A stretch of DNA of 64,000 nucleotides from Shinella sp. SUS2 (GTDB lineage Bacteria > Pseudomonadota > Alphaproteobacteria > Rhizobiales > Rhizobiaceae): positions 64,798-128,797 of the forward strand of contig NZ_KQ410735.1 in NCBI RefSeq assembly GCF_001262505.1, read 5' to 3'. Under the pieces are notes generated by a model that saw only the letters and a list, made by a program, of their open reading frames with translations, was not told the origin of the DNA and searched no databases. Shown here piece by piece: positions 38,610 through 49,769 of the stretch (the first letter of the stretch is position 1; each line of letters begins with the position of its first letter). The translations under genes were made by a program, and so were the position numbers.

Positions 38610-39404
38610 TCAGGCAGCCCGACGCTGCCTCTCACGCTGAATCACCTCGGAGGCGAGCTGAAGATAGGCCTGGCTTCCGGCGCATTTAAGATCATAGAGA
38701 ATTGCCGGCTTGCCATAGGAAGGCGCTTCGGAAACGCGCACATTGCGCGGAATGAGCGTGTGATAAACCTTTTCGCCGAGATGCGTGCGCACATCGTTGA
38801 CGACCTGCTGCGCTAGATTGTTGCGCGAGTCGAACATCGTCAGCACGATACCCTGGATATCGAGATACGGATTGACGGTGCGACGCACCTGATCCACCGT
38901 CTCCAGCAGCTGGCTGAGGCCCTCCAGCGCGAAGAATTCGCATTGCAGCGGAACCAGCACGGAATGAGCCGCGGCAAGCGCATTCATGGTCAGGAGATTG
39001 AAAGAGGGGGGGCAATCGACCAGCACGTAAGAGTAAGACAGCGCCTCCGCCGATGCCAAAGCCCGCCGCAGCCGGAAGACGCGGTCGTTCTGCTGCGCGA
39101 TCTCCATCTCGATACCAAGGAGATCCATCGTCGACGGAATGATCGCCAGATTGGGAACCGCCGTCGGCAACACCGTCTCGGCAACACCATGGCTACCGAT
39201 CAACAGGTCATAGGAGGAGAGCTCACGGTTGCGGCGATCTATTCCGAGACCCGTACTGGCGTTGCCCTGCGGGTCCAGATCGACGATCAGCACACGCTCG
39301 CCGATGGCAGCCAGTGCCGTAGCGAGGTTGATCGCGGTCGTCGTCTTCCCTACGCCACCCTTCTGGTTTGCAATGGTGATGATCCGGTTCTTTTCGCCTG
39401 CCAT
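38610..39404 (-). CDS. parA: Chromosome-partitioning ATPase ParA
   Basis: The 264-residue ParA/Soj ATPase has a deviant Walker A KGGVGKTT (residues 15-22), DLDPQGNASTGLGI (Walker A') and VLVDCPPSFNLLTMNALAA (Walker B). It lacks the N-terminal helix-turn-helix of plasmid RepA/ParA, so it is the small chromosomal type. It moves ParB-parS complexes along the nucleoid. It sits between rsmG (13 bp) and parB (24 bp) in the conserved mnmG-rsmG-parA-parB order. Confidence 0.96.
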   Translation of the reverse strand: MAGEKNRIITIANQKGGVGKTTTAINLATALAAIGERVLIVDLDPQGNASTGLGIDRRNRELSSYDLLIGSHGVAETVLPTAVPNLAIIPSTMDLLGIEMEIAQQNDRVFRLRRALASAEALSYSYVLVDCPPSFNLLTMNALAAAHSVLVPLQCEFFALEGLSQLLETVDQVRRTVNPYLDIQGIVLTMFDSRNNLAQQVVNDVRTHLGEKVYHTLIPRNVRVSEAPSYGKPAILYDLKCAGSQAYLQLASEVIQRERQRRAA

Positions 39405-39417
39405 GGAGATCCGCCAA

Positions 39418-40053
39418 TCACTCGCGTTTTCGCGAAAGCTTCGAGATTTCGAGCACTACCGAGTCCGGCTCGACGACACTGGCATGTTTTACCAGATCGA
39501 ATCTCCACCTTCCATGCGCTTTCTCGACCTCCCGCTGATAATCCCGGCCTTTGTGGAGGAAAAACTTGAGGTCCGGGTTGCGCTCCGCCCACGGCAGCCC
39601 GAAATCCATCAGAAGATCCAGATCCGCCAGCGCCCGGGCCGAGATCGCATCGCAATGTTCGATCGCTGCAGGCGCCTCTTCGATACGAATCGCATGAACC
39701 GAGGCGCGAGCGCCCGTCTCCAAAATAGCGGTTCGCAGAAAAGCAGCCTTCTTGTTGTTGCTCTCAATCAGATGGATCCATCCGTCACCCACCCCCGCCA
39801 ACAGAATGCCGGTGACAATGCCCGGAAAGCCGCCACCGCTGCCAAGATCGGCCCAGACACGGGGACCGGGGCACTGTGCATAAATCTGTACGCTATCGAC
39901 GATATGCCGGCTCCAGACTTCGGCCAATGTCGAAGGGGCCACCAGATTGATGGTCTTGGCCCATTTCTGAAACAGGGCAACAAAGACGTTCAACCGGTCT
40001 TCAGTTTCACGTGAAACATTCAGACGGAAAAATTCTCGAGGTAAGTTGCTCAT
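39418..40053 (-). CDS. rsmG: 16S rRNA m7G527 methyltransferase RsmG (GidB)
   Basis: A 211-residue SAM-dependent enzyme that methylates G527 of 16S rRNA; loss confers low-level streptomycin resistance in other bacteria. [23 protein letters not shown] and the SAM loop [12 protein letters not shown] (residues 69-80) are diagnostic. Its start codon overlaps the mnmG stop (ATGA). Residues 13-17 (VSRET) are encoded by a parS-like 16-mer, so the N-terminus is constrained by two functions. Confidence 0.95.
   Translation of the reverse strand: MSNLPREFFRLNVSRETEDRLNVFVALFQKWAKTINLVAPSTLAEVWSRHIVDSVQIYAQCPGPRVWADLGSGGGFPGIVTGILLAGVGDGWIHLIESNNKKAAFLRTAILETGARASVHAIRIEEAPAAIEHCDAISARALADLDLLMDFGLPWAERNPDLKFFLHKGRDYQREVEKAHGRWRFDLVKHASVVEPDSVVLEISKLSRKRE
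40003..40018. other. parS-like site 3 (inside rsmG)
   Basis: AGTTTCACGTGAAACA matches 15 of 16 parS bases. It lies 600 bp from the start of parA. Confidence 0.85.
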
Positions 40054-41939
40054 GCACTGGCAGTCCGTTGTATCGATGCCGTATCGGGCACACGCTTGAG
40101 ATAGGCGAGCAGAAGCGTCAGTGCTGCTGGTGTCATGCCGTCCACCCGCGCCGCCTGCGCCAGATTTGACGGTCGGGCCACAGCCAGTTTCTGCTGGAGT
40201 TCGATGGAAAGGCCGGGCAGGGCACTGAAATCGAACCCTGCCGGAATTCCGCGTTCTTCCTCCCGACGTGCCTCAGCGATATCGGCCTCCTGCCGGCTCA
40301 TATAGACCGCATAGCTGGCCTCAATCTCGACAGCATCCCGAACCCGTGGCGAAAAGGTTTCAAGCTCCGGCCAGACTGCCGCCAACCGGGCGAAGTCGAT
40401 ATCCGGATAGGCCAGCAAATCATAGGCGGTACGGCGCACGCCGTCCTGGTTGATCCGGATGCCCTTGCCCGCAGCTTCGTTCGGCGAGAGCCTCAAGGCC
40501 GCGAGCCTTTCGCGCGCAACCAGCATCTCCGCAGACCATTGATCAAAACGCTGCCGTCGATCCGCGCCGACCACGCCAAGCGCCATTCCCGCCGGCGTCA
40601 AACGCACATCGGCATTGTCTGCGCGCAACGAAAGGCGGTACTCCGCCCGCGAGGTGAACATGCGATAGGGTTCGGTCACACCACGCGATGTCAGATCATC
40701 GATCATGACGCCGATGTAGCTATCCGTACGGCTGAAGACGTGGCCGTCCATGCCTGCCGCCCGCCGCGCCGCATTCAAGCCGGCCACCAACCCCTGCGCC
40801 GCTGCTTCCTCATAACCGGTCGTGCCATTGATCTGTCCGGCCAGGAAAAGTCCCGCCTGGCGCCGCGCTTCCAAGGTGGCCGACAGTTCCCGCGGATCAA
40901 CATGGTCGTACTCGATCGCATAGCCCGGCTGCAGGATACGGGCGCGCTCCAGGCCCGGGATCGTGTGAATGAAAGCCTGCTGCACATCCGCCGGCAGCGA
41001 CGTCGAAATCCCGTTTGGATAGACGGTGTCATCATCAAGACCCTCCGGTTCGAGGAAGATCTGATGACCATCGCGCTCCCCGAACTTGACGATCTTGTCC
41101 TCGATTGAGGGGCAATAGCGAGGACCGACACCTTCGATCTGGCCGGAATACATCGCCGATTGGCCGATATTCTCTTCAATGATGCGATGGGTCGCCGAGG
41201 TTGTTCGCGTCACACCGCATTCGATCTGCGGTGTGACGATGCGGTCCGTCATGAAGGAGAATGGCACCGGTTCTGCGTCCGCCGCCTGGCGTCCGACCGC
41301 GGCCCAATCGATGGTGCGACCATCCAACCGTGCGGGCGTGCCGGTCTTCAGGCGGCCAAGTTTGAAACCCAGATGTTCGAATGTCGCGGAGAGCCCCAAA
41401 GAAGGCTCTTCACCGACCCGACCGGCCGGGATTTTTTCGGAGCCGATATGAATAAGTCCGCGTAGAAACGTGCCTGTTGTGATGACGACGGCGGCACAAG
41501 CGAGCTGCCGCCCGTCTTTCAGGACGACTCCGGCGATCCTGCCATCCCTGCAGTTCAGATCATAAGCATCACCCTCCACAACCGTCAGGCCGGAAAGCTG
41601 CGCAATCTCTGCCTGCATGGCTTCGCGATAGAGCTTTCGGTCGGCTTGTGTACGAGGGCCGCGTACAGCGGGGCCCTTGCGGCGGTTCAGCAAGCGAAAC
41701 TGAATGCCTGCACGATCCGCGACCCGTCCCATCAATCCGTCGAGGGCATCCACCTCACGAACGAGATGCCCTTTGCCCAAACCGCCAATCGCGGGGTTAC
41801 AGGACATGACCCCGATCGTCGACGCCTTGTGGGTCAGAAGGGCTGTTCGTGCGCCGAAGCGCGCTGCGGCGGCAGCCGCCTCCACGCCGGCATGTCCACC
41901 CCCGATCACCACCACATCATATGTCATTTCTTCTATCAT
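40050..41939 (-). CDS. mnmG: tRNA uridine 5-carboxymethylaminomethyl modification enzyme MnmG (GidA)
   Basis: The 629-residue FAD enzyme works with MnmE to modify wobble U34 of tRNAs. The FAD Rossmann motif VIGGGHAG lies at residues 11-18. [45 protein letters not shown] is the GidA signature, followed by [16 protein letters not shown]. The C-terminal region ends [14 protein letters not shown]. Starts at ATG 41939 or ATG 41927 are both possible. The gene lies downstream of two parS-like sites and overlaps rsmG by four bases. Confidence 0.96.
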   Translation of the reverse strand: MIEEMTYDVVVIGGGHAGVEAAAAAARFGARTALLTHKASTIGVMSCNPAIGGLGKGHLVREVDALDGLMGRVADRAGIQFRLLNRRKGPAVRGPRTQADRKLYREAMQAEIAQLSGLTVVEGDAYDLNCRDGRIAGVVLKDGRQLACAAVVITTGTFLRGLIHIGSEKIPAGRVGEEPSLGLSATFEHLGFKLGRLKTGTPARLDGRTIDWAAVGRQAADAEPVPFSFMTDRIVTPQIECGVTRTTSATHRIIEENIGQSAMYSGQIEGVGPRYCPSIEDKIVKFGERDGHQIFLEPEGLDDDTVYPNGISTSLPADVQQAFIHTIPGLERARILQPGYAIEYDHVDPRELSATLEARRQAGLFLAGQINGTTGYEEAAAQGLVAGLNAARRAAGMDGHVFSRTDSYIGVMIDDLTSRGVTEPYRMFTSRAEYRLSLRADNADVRLTPAGMALGVVGADRRQRFDQWSAEMLVARERLAALRLSPNEAAGKGIRINQDGVRRTAYDLLAYPDIDFARLAAVWPELETFSPRVRDAVEIEASYAVYMSRQEADIAEARREEERGIPAGFDFSALPGLSIELQQKLAVARPSNLAQAARVDGMTPAALTLLLAYLKRVPDTASIQRTASA

Positions 41940-41950
41940 CCCGCACCACC

Positions 41951-41966
41951 TGTTTCACGTGAAACG
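41951..41966. other. parS-like site 4 (mnmE-mnmG gap)
   Basis: TGTTTCACGTGAAACG matches 15 of 16 parS bases. It is intergenic and lies 12 bp upstream of the mnmG start. Confidence 0.88.
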
Positions 41967-41992
41967 TACAAAGCGACTCGTGTACGTTGTGC

Positions 41993-42008
41993 TGTTTCAC
42001 GTGAATCA
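41993..42008. other. parS-like site 5 (3' end of mnmE)
   Basis: TGTTTCACGTGAATCA matches 15 of 16 parS bases and has the same sequence as site 1. It lies 42 bp, about four helical turns, from site 4 and touches the mnmE stop codon. Confidence 0.85.
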
Positions 42009-43331
42009 TTTGCCTATGCAAAATTCCGAAAAGATCACGTCGAGCAGATTTTCCACGTCCACCCGTCCCGTGACCCGACCCAGTGCCTGTCCGGCCAATC
42101 GAAGATATTCGGCCTGTATATCCAGGCCCCGCTCATCCGCCTCCAGAGCGGATTCAATGTGATCGCGCGCCATGATCAGATTGTCCGTGTGGCGCTGGCG
42201 GGTCGGCAATGCCAGGGCATTTGCCTCGCCCAGATCCGGCAAATGGGTACCCACACGATCAAGAAGCTCGGCAATACCCTGCCCCGTCTGAACCGAGATG
42301 ACGACATCAGCGCCCGAATTGGGCGATGCGTCATCCTGTAGATCAGCCTTGGTCCGGACGCGAACAACAGGGCCGCTATAGCCGTTGACGAAGGTTTTCC
42401 AATCGAAGTCTCCTTCCGCGGACAGGAGAAGAACCAGATCGGCTTCCGCCATCGAGCGCTGCGTCCGCCGGATACCTTCTTGCTCGACGAGATCGTCCGT
42501 ATCCCGCAAGCCAGCGGTATCATACAGCCGAACAGCGAAGCCGTCGAGGTCGAGATCAACATGCAGGACATCCCGCGTCGTCCCGGGAATCTCCGTGACG
42601 ATCGCCACGTCGCGTCGCGCCAGATGGTTCAGCAGGCTCGACTTGCCGGCATTCGGCGGGCCGGCAATCACCACTTTTAGGCCGTCACGGACAATCTCCC
42701 CGGCTCTGGCACCGGAAAGATGGTTAAGGATTTCCTGCTCCAAGCACCGCATATCCGTCCAGACACTGCTTGCTACGGAACCAGGCACATCATCTTCGTC
42801 GGCGAAATCCAGCTCTGCCTCGATCATCGCGCGAGCGTGCGTTAGTCGTTTCGCCCACGAATCGTAAAGCTTCGAGAGTCCGCCGGACGATTGCTCTGCC
42901 GCCAAGCGGCGCTGCATCTCCGTCTCGGCGCCGATCAAATCGGCAAGGCCCTCGACCTCCACCAGATCTATACGGCCATTCAAAAAGGCCCGGCGGGAAA
43001 ATTCTCCGGCCTCAGCCGCCCGCAAACCAACCATCCCGGCCAGTTCCGCCAGCACTGCCTTGACCGTCGCGCGCCCCCCGTGGATCTGGAGCTCCGCGCA
43101 ATCCTCCCCCGTGAAGGAGCTCGGACCCGGAAAAAACAGCACCAGGCCCTTGTCGAGCGTCTCACCGTTCCGGTTTCGAATCGAACAAAGGGAGGCACGC
43201 CGCTCCTCCGGCTGGCGACCACACAGGGTCTGAACCGCTGATCCGCTGGCCGAACCGCTCAGGCGTATCACCGCCACGCCGGAGGGCAGGCCTCCGCTCG
43301 AAAGGGCAAAGATCGTGTCCGTGGAATGCAT
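42006..43331 (-). CDS. mnmE: tRNA modification GTPase MnmE
   Basis: The 441-residue GTPase partners MnmG. The N-terminal folate-binding domain begins [22 protein letters not shown] and includes [14 protein letters not shown]. The central helical domain is split by a G domain with P-loop [19 protein letters not shown] and [10 protein letters not shown]. The protein ends in the invariant C-[IL]-G-K tail FCIGK with the catalytic Cys438. The ATG at 43331 gives the family start [10 protein letters not shown]; the ATG twelve codons earlier is unlikely. Confidence 0.95.
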   Translation of the reverse strand: MHSTDTIFALSSGGLPSGVAVIRLSGSASGSAVQTLCGRQPEERRASLCSIRNRNGETLDKGLVLFFPGPSSFTGEDCAELQIHGGRATVKAVLAELAGMVGLRAAEAGEFSRRAFLNGRIDLVEVEGLADLIGAETEMQRRLAAEQSSGGLSKLYDSWAKRLTHARAMIEAELDFADEDDVPGSVASSVWTDMRCLEQEILNHLSGARAGEIVRDGLKVVIAGPPNAGKSSLLNHLARRDVAIVTEIPGTTRDVLHVDLDLDGFAVRLYDTAGLRDTDDLVEQEGIRRTQRSMAEADLVLLLSAEGDFDWKTFVNGYSGPVVRVRTKADLQDDASPNSGADVVISVQTGQGIAELLDRVGTHLPDLGEANALALPTRQRHTDNLIMARDHIESALEADERGLDIQAEYLRLAGQALGRVTGRVDVENLLDVIFSEFCIGK

Positions 43332-43458
43332 GGTCTCATTATTCCGGGTACGAATCGATAAATCCATTTCGGGAAAGAATCGAATTTTCCCACTTCAAAC
43401 GAAAATGGTCCCGGCTTGCGGCGGGACCATGCAGCGTAACGACGACGAGGCGTGTCGC

Positions 43459-44724
<1,266 letters not shown>

Positions 44725-44910
44725 GAATGGTCCATGCTGGCTGTCATCGGGATGGGAAAAGGCGTGCGGGTCAAGGCCGAACTGCGGGGGAACGGTGCAG
44801 TTCACTGAACGAATACACATGCCACGAAAGATGAGATGCGCGGAAAATAGCGGTTCCGGTGCTGGCCCGCAAGGGGGCATCGGAATTTCATCCGTTTTGC
44901 CGCAGAGGGC

Positions 44911-45450
44911 CTAAAACGGCTTCACGACGACCAGGATGACGATGAGGATCATCAGAAGCGCCGGCGCCTCGTTCCAAAGCCGCCACTGACGGCCTGTCTT
45001 CGTGTTGCGATCCTCGGCAAACGCCCTCACGGCGCGGCCGTAGAACTGATGCACAGCCGAGAGCAGCACGACAAAGGCAAGCTTGGCATGCAGCCAGCCG
45101 CCCTGGAAACCATAGACCGACCAGGCGAGATAGAGACCGAGCAACCAGGAAAGGCCCATCGCGGGCTGCATGATGACCCGGTAAAGCCGCCGCTCCATCA
45201 CCTTGAAGACCTCAGCCTCAGCCGAGCCGGGCGAGGCATCCGTGTGGTAGACGAAGAGCCGCGGCAGGTAGAGCAGACCCGCCATCCAGGAGATGACGGC
45301 GATGATGTGCAACGCCTTGATCCAGAGATAGAGATCCTCGGGCGGATAGAGAACGAGGAGAAGCGCCAGCAGCGCAAAGACGGCGAGCGCCACTGCGGCC
45401 CGCAGCCGCGCCCGGCGCCCGGCGCTCTCGCCCGCTTGTTCCTCGCTCAC
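44911..45450 (-). CDS. hemJ: Protoporphyrinogen oxidase HemJ
   Basis: The 179-residue four-helix membrane protein has the HemJ (UPF0093) core [30 protein letters not shown], with the conserved H48 and further W/K positions ([19 protein letters not shown]). It oxidises protoporphyrinogen IX to protoporphyrin IX in haem synthesis. The GTG start overlaps the hemE stop (GTGA), so hemE and hemJ are translationally coupled, which fits two steps of the same pathway. It is 28 residues longer at the N-terminus than many members, from an Arg/Ala-rich leader and an extra hydrophobic helix. Confidence 0.92.
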   Translation of the reverse strand: MSEEQAGESAGRRARLRAAVALAVFALLALLLVLYPPEDLYLWIKALHIIAVISWMAGLLYLPRLFVYHTDASPGSAEAEVFKVMERRLYRVIMQPAMGLSWLLGLYLAWSVYGFQGGWLHAKLAFVVLLSAVHQFYGRAVRAFAEDRNTKTGRQWRLWNEAPALLMILIVILVVVKPF

Positions 45451-46481
45451 CGCGCCCCTCCGCGCACACGCGCCACAAGGCGCGTGACGTTGTCCGGATC
45501 CGCCTGCGGCGTGATCCCGTGGCCGAGATTGAAGATCAGCGGCCCGTTGCCGAGCGCCTGCAGAATGGCATCGATGCCCTCATCCAGCGCTGCGCCGCCG
45601 GCAACGACACGCATCGGATCGAGATTTCCCTGGACGGGACCCTCCTTCTGCAAGTCGGCCGCAACGGAGAGCGGCACGGACCAGTCGAGGCCGATGGCAT
45701 CGGCGCCAGTCTGCTGCCGGTAGGATTTCAGCTGCAGGCCTGCCCCCTTGGCGAAGGCAATGACCTTGGCCTGCGGACGGCGGGCCTTCACCGACGCAAT
45801 GATCCTGTGCACCGGGCGGACGGCAAAATCGGCAAACTCCCGCTCGCCGAGAACGCCAGCCCAGGAATCGAAGATCTGTACCGCATCGGCGCCGGCATCG
45901 ATCTGTGCCACGAGGTAGTCAGCCGAGAGTTCGGCAAGCACATCGAGCAGATGCGCGAAGGCGCGCGGCTCCTTGTAGGCGAAAAGACGCGCGGGCGCCT
46001 GATCCGGGGTACCATGGCCGGCGATCATGTAGGTGGCGACGGTCCAGGGCGCCCCGCAGAAGCCGAGCAGCGCCGTTTCCTCGGGCAGGGCACCCCGAAT
46101 GCGGCCAACCGCTTCTATGACCGGTCTGAGGTGCTCTGCGACCCCGTCTGTCTTCAGGGCGAGAATACCATCTGGATCGATCGGGTCGAGACGAGGGCCA
46201 TGACCCTCCTCGAAGCGGACATTGCGCTTCAGGGCATCGGGAATGACGAGGATATCGGAAAACAGGATTGCAGCGTCGAAACCGTAGCGACGGATCGGTT
46301 GCAGCGTTACCTCCGTCGCCAGCTCCGGCGAATAACAGAGATCGAGGAAGCTTCCTGCTGCCGCGCGCGTCTGCCGATATTCCGACAGATACCGTCCGGC
46401 CTGGCGCATCAGCCAGAGAGGAGGAGGGGAGACCGTCTTCCCGTTCAGGACATCGACGATCTTCCGGTTTTTCGCAGACAC
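45447..46481 (-). CDS. hemE: Uroporphyrinogen decarboxylase (GTG start)
   Basis: HemE (344 aa) decarboxylates uroporphyrinogen III to coproporphyrinogen [19 protein letters not shown] (active-site R26-R30 region), [25 protein letters not shown] and QIFDSWAG are diagnostic. The start is GTG at 46481 with GGGAGAA eight bases upstream. It is the first leftward gene beside the putative origin, the position hemE also occupies in Caulobacter and other alphaproteobacteria. hemJ follows with a 4-bp overlap. Confidence 0.97.
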   Translation of the reverse strand: MSAKNRKIVDVLNGKTVSPPPLWLMRQAGRYLSEYRQTRAAAGSFLDLCYSPELATEVTLQPIRRYGFDAAILFSDILVIPDALKRNVRFEEGHGPRLDPIDPDGILALKTDGVAEHLRPVIEAVGRIRGALPEETALLGFCGAPWTVATYMIAGHGTPDQAPARLFAYKEPRAFAHLLDVLAELSADYLVAQIDAGADAVQIFDSWAGVLGEREFADFAVRPVHRIIASVKARRPQAKVIAFAKGAGLQLKSYRQQTGADAIGLDWSVPLSVAADLQKEGPVQGNLDPMRVVAGGAALDEGIDAILQALGNGPLIFNLGHGITPQADPDNVTRLVARVRGGAR

Positions 46482-46885
46482 CGCGGGGTTCTCCCAATCT
46501 TTAAATAATCTCTTTGAAAAGGTTTCTATTTCTTAGAGTCGGTGACTATCAAGGATTAAATCCTCTCCACAGGGATACAGCCTTGCCGGCAGTGCTGGGG
46601 AAAAAGCAATGTGCACAGAGATATTTCTGGCCTGGAAGGCGGAAAACCGGATTCGTCATTTTGAATCAAGAGGATTCTTGATGTCGCATGGAAAGCCTTC
46701 CTGTGGATGACGTGTGGAGAAGCGCGACACTTTGCCGTGTCATGAGTCTTATCCACATGCACCGTGAATCCTCGTCCCGTCTCCCGCGGATTGTGGACAA
46801 AATGGCAGTTATCCCCTTGCCTCTGGGTCCCTGCCGTTCTTAGCTCACCGTTCTCCCGGTTCATCAACAGGGGGCGGAGGATATT
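46482..46885. other. Predicted chromosomal replication origin (oriC)
   Basis: This 404-bp gap between hemE and a ppsR-like (DUF299) gene is the known origin location in Caulobacter and rhizobia. It contains a perfect DnaA box TTATCCACA (46749-46757). Three boxes with one mismatch occur on the other strand (46702-46710, 46713-46721, 46792-46800), and weaker ones at 46563 and 46809. An AT-rich stretch lies at about 46496-46560. Six GANTC sites start at 46537, 46650, 46663, 46673, 46744 and 46766. A perfect ATCAAGA/TCTTGAT inverted repeat spans 46665-46682. Genes diverge on both sides. No tRNA or protein gene is credible inside. Confidence 0.85.
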
Positions 46886-47707
46886 GTGGAAAGCACCAAA
46901 AACTACTTCCATCTGCACCTGATATCGGACTCGACGGGCGAGACGCTGATTGCCGCAGGGCGGGCGGCCGCGGCGCAATTCCAATCATCCCAGGCGCTCG
47001 AACACGTCTATCCGCTGATCCGCAACCGCAAGCAGCTCATGCCCGTGCTCGACGCCATCGATGGTGCGCCGGGCATCGTGCTCTATACGATCGTCGACCG
47101 GGAGCTGTCCGAGATCATCGACCAGCGTTGCCGGGAGATGGGCGTGCCCTGCGTTTCCGTGCTCGAACCGGTCATCGATCTCTTCCAGTCCTATCTCGGT
47201 GCACCGTCGCGGCGGCGGGTCGGTGCGCAGCATGTAATGAACGCGGAGTATTTCGCGCGCATCGACGCGCTGAATTTCACGATGGATCACGATGACGGGC
47301 AGCTGCCTGCCGATCTGGACGAGGCGGATGTCATTCTCATCGGCATCAGTCGAACCTCGAAGACACCGACGAGCATCTATCTCGCCAATCGTGGCATCAA
47401 GACCGCCAATGTGCCGATCGTGCTTGGCGTACCGCTTCCGGAGCGGTTGGCGGCGGCGGCAAGACCGCTGATCGTCGGGCTGATCGCCACAACGGATCGC
47501 ATTGCCCAGGTGCGGCAGAACCGGGTACTCGGCCAGACGCAGGATTTTCGCGGCGATGACTATGTCGACAGGGCGCAGATTTCCGAGGAGCTGAAATATG
47601 CGCGCGCCATCTGCGCGCGCAACAACTGGCCGATCATCGACGTTACCCGGCGCTCGATCGAGGAAACGGCCGCCGCCATCGTTGCTCTTCGCCCGAAGCT
47701 TCGGTAA
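46886..47707 (+). CDS. Pyruvate, phosphate dikinase/PEP synthase regulatory protein (DUF299)
   Basis: The 273-residue bifunctional kinase/phosphorylase-type regulator phosphorylates and dephosphorylates PPDK or PEP synthase in known members. [24 protein letters not shown] [14 protein letters not shown], the P-loop [18 protein letters not shown] (G153-T160) and [17 protein letters not shown] are diagnostic. GTG start at 46886 with GGAGG upstream; a weak DnaA-box-like sequence overlaps the start. It is the first rightward gene from the predicted origin (the RP001-type gene of alphaproteobacterial origins). The target enzyme gene is not in the window; PPDK is more common than PEP synthase in rhizobia. 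Confidence 0.92.
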   Translation: MESTKNYFHLHLISDSTGETLIAAGRAAAAQFQSSQALEHVYPLIRNRKQLMPVLDAIDGAPGIVLYTIVDRELSEIIDQRCREMGVPCVSVLEPVIDLFQSYLGAPSRRRVGAQHVMNAEYFARIDALNFTMDHDDGQLPADLDEADVILIGISRTSKTPTSIYLANRGIKTANVPIVLGVPLPERLAAAARPLIVGLIATTDRIAQVRQNRVLGQTQDFRGDDYVDRAQISEELKYARAICARNNWPIIDVTRRSIEETAAAIVALRPKLR

Positions 47708-47732
47708 CCCGGAGCGGCAAACGGAGATTTTC

Positions 47733-48329
47733 ATGACACTGCTGATCCTCGCCTCGCAGAGCCCCTTTCGCCGCATGCTGATGGAAAATGCCGGCCTTGC
47801 CTTTGAAACAGAGGCGGCCGCCATCGACGAGCGTGCGGTCGAAACGGCGCTTGCCGCCCGCAAGCCGACGCCGCAGCAGGTTGCCGAGACGCTGGCGACC
47901 GAAAAGGCGCTGGATGTCGCAAGGGGTCGCCCCGGTGCGCTCGTCATCGGCTCCGACCAGACATTGTCCCTGGAAGGGCGTGTGTTTCACAAGCCGGCCG
48001 ACATGGCGGAAGCCAGGACTCATCTTCAGGCCATGTCCGGCCGCACCCATTCCCTTAACTGCGGCATTGCTTTGGTGCGGGACGGCGCGACATTGTGGAG
48101 CCACGTTTCCATCGCGCATCTGACAATGCGCCCGCTCTCGGATGCTTTCATCGATCGACATCTGGCCCGGGTCGGCACGCGGGTTCTGGCAAGTGTTGGA
48201 GCCTATCAGCTCGAGGGGGAGGGCGTGCAGCTCTTCGAGCGGATCGACGGAGACTACTTCACAATTCTGGGCCTGCCGCTGCTTCCGTTGCTGGCTAAAC
48301 TTCGCGATCTCGGTGCCATCGATGCATGA
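47733..48329 (+). CDS. maf: Maf-family nucleotide pyrophosphatase
   Basis: The 198-residue Maf/YceF-like protein begins [19 protein letters not shown], the nucleotide-binding signature. [12 protein letters not shown] holds the catalytic Asp, and [29 protein letters not shown] follows. Members hydrolyse dTTP/UTP or 7-methyl-GTP; which one applies here cannot be decided with confidence. The ATG at 47733 lies 23 bp after the upstream gene with ACGGAG. The stop overlaps the first codons of aroE. Part of a tight rightward operon from the origin to dnaQ. Confidence 0.9.
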   Translation: MTLLILASQSPFRRMLMENAGLAFETEAAAIDERAVETALAARKPTPQQVAETLATEKALDVARGRPGALVIGSDQTLSLEGRVFHKPADMAEARTHLQAMSGRTHSLNCGIALVRDGATLWSHVSIAHLTMRPLSDAFIDRHLARVGTRVLASVGAYQLEGEGVQLFERIDGDYFTILGLPLLPLLAKLRDLGAIDA

Positions 48330-49179
48330 TTCACGTGAAACATTCGTTCGCCACGCCTTCGTGACGGGCTACCCGGTCAAACATTCGCGCTCGCCGCTGA
48401 TCCATGGCTTCTGGCTAAAGACGTTGGGATTGCAGGGATCCTACACGCGGCAGGAGGTTTCACCCGAAGACTTCGCCGGCTTCATTTCCCGGCTGAAGAG
48501 TGGAAAATCCGGCTTCGTTGGCGGCAATGTCACCATCCCGCACAAGGAAACGGCCTTCGCGCTTGCCGACCGGCCGGATGCATTGAGCGAAGAACTCGGT
48601 GCGTCGAACACGCTCTGGCTGGACGAGGGCCGGCTGCACGCGACCAACACCGACGGTTTCGGTTTTCTTGCCAATCTCGATGCCGCTTCACCGGGATGGG
48701 ACAGGACGGATCGTGCTGTTATTCTCGGGGCTGGCGGCGCCAGCCGGGCGATCATCCAGGCGGTGCGCGATCGCGGCATCGGCGAAATCCATGTCGTCAA
48801 CCGCACTCTGGGGCGGGCGCAGGAACTCGCCGATCGGTTCGGAGCGAAGGTGCATGCCCACGCCATGGCCGCCTTGCAAGAGGTCTCGGCGGGTGCGGGG
48901 CTCTTCGTCAACACGACGTCGCTTGGTATGGATGGCGAGGCGGCACCGGATTTCGACTTCTCGCCGCTGGCAGGGGGCGCTGTCGTGACCGACATCGTCT
49001 ATGTGCCGCTGGTCACTCCCATCCTGCGCCAGGCGGCCGAGCAAGGGTTCGCCACGGTCGACGGCCTCGGCATGTTGCTGCACCAGGCGGCGCCGGGTTT
49101 TGAAAAATGGTTCGGTGTCCGGCCCACCGTCGATATGAACCTGCGCCGGTTGATCCTCGCGGACATGGAGGCGCACTGA
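48322..49179 (+). CDS. aroE: Shikimate dehydrogenase
   Basis: The 285-residue NADP enzyme reduces 3-dehydroshikimate in aromatic amino acid synthesis. [25 protein letters not shown] (69-75, catalytic Lys75), GASNTL, NTDGFGF, the NADP loop [10 protein letters not shown] and [13 protein letters not shown] are intact. The start at 48322 overlaps maf by eight bases. The N-terminal codons DSRET are a parS-like site, giving an extra ~12-residue lead before the conserved TGYPV. The stop overlaps the coaE start. Confidence 0.95.
   Translation: MHDSRETFVRHAFVTGYPVKHSRSPLIHGFWLKTLGLQGSYTRQEVSPEDFAGFISRLKSGKSGFVGGNVTIPHKETAFALADRPDALSEELGASNTLWLDEGRLHATNTDGFGFLANLDAASPGWDRTDRAVILGAGGASRAIIQAVRDRGIGEIHVVNRTLGRAQELADRFGAKVHAHAMAALQEVSAGAGLFVNTTSLGMDGEAAPDFDFSPLAGGAVVTDIVYVPLVTPILRQAAEQGFATVDGLGMLLHQAAPGFEKWFGVRPTVDMNLRRLILADMEAH
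48327..48342. other. parS-like site 6 (start of aroE)
   Basis: TGATTCACGTGAAACA matches 15 of 16 parS bases and is identical to site 2. It lies 1.4 kb right of the predicted origin, the only site on that side. Confidence 0.82.
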
Positions 49180-49769
49180 TGATCGTGCTCGGCCTTACCG
49201 GATCGATCGGAACGGGCAAGTCGACCACCGCGGCAATGTTCCACGATCTTGGCGTGCCGGTGCACGATGCGGATGCGACGGTGCACGATCTCTACCGCAC
49301 CGATGCCGTTGCTCCGGTTGCAGAACACTTTCCGGAAGCGCTCAAGGAGGGGGTCATCGATCGCAAGACGCTATCGGCGACGCTTGCGCGGTTCCCGGAC
49401 CGCTTCGCCGCTTTGGAGGCGATCATCCATCCGCTCGTGCGGGCGCGGGAAAAGGCCTTTCTCGATGCGGAACGGGATCGTGGTTCGCCACTCGTTTTGC
49501 TCGACATCCCGCTTCTTTACGAGACGGGGGGCGAGGGGCGGGTTGACAAGGTTGTCGTCGTCACCTGCGATCCCGATATACAGAGACAGCGCGTGCTCGC
49601 CCGCCCGGGCATGACGGAGGAGAAATTCCAGCTCATCCTGTCGCGCCAGATGCCGGACGCCGAAAAACGCAGGCGCGCCGATTTCCTCATCGATACCGGT
49701 AGGGGACTTGAAGCGGCGCGCAAAGCGGTGGAAGAGATTGTCGAAAGCCTGAAGGGACAAGAGGACTGA
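49179..49769 (+). CDS. coaE: Dephospho-CoA kinase
   Basis: CoaE (196 aa) catalyses the last step of coenzyme A synthesis. The P-loop GLTGSIGTGKST (residues 5-16), HDADATVHDLY, IHPLVRAREKAFL, LLDIPLLYETG and RQRVLARPGMTEEKFQLILSRQMPDAEKRRRADFLIDTG match the family from end to end. The start codon overlaps the aroE stop and its own stop overlaps the dnaQ start (TGATG both times). The conserved aroE-coaE-dnaQ string is typical of Rhizobiales. Confidence 0.96.
   Translation: MIVLGLTGSIGTGKSTTAAMFHDLGVPVHDADATVHDLYRTDAVAPVAEHFPEALKEGVIDRKTLSATLARFPDRFAALEAIIHPLVRAREKAFLDAERDRGSPLVLLDIPLLYETGGEGRVDKVVVVTCDPDIQRQRVLARPGMTEEKFQLILSRQMPDAEKRRRADFLIDTGRGLEAARKAVEEIVESLKGQED

Noticed and set aside
46556..46984. 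142-codon open frame across the predicted origin on the minus strand
   Set aside because: Covers DnaA boxes and the start of the ppsR-like gene, lacks a ribosome site and family similarity; composition is intergenic.
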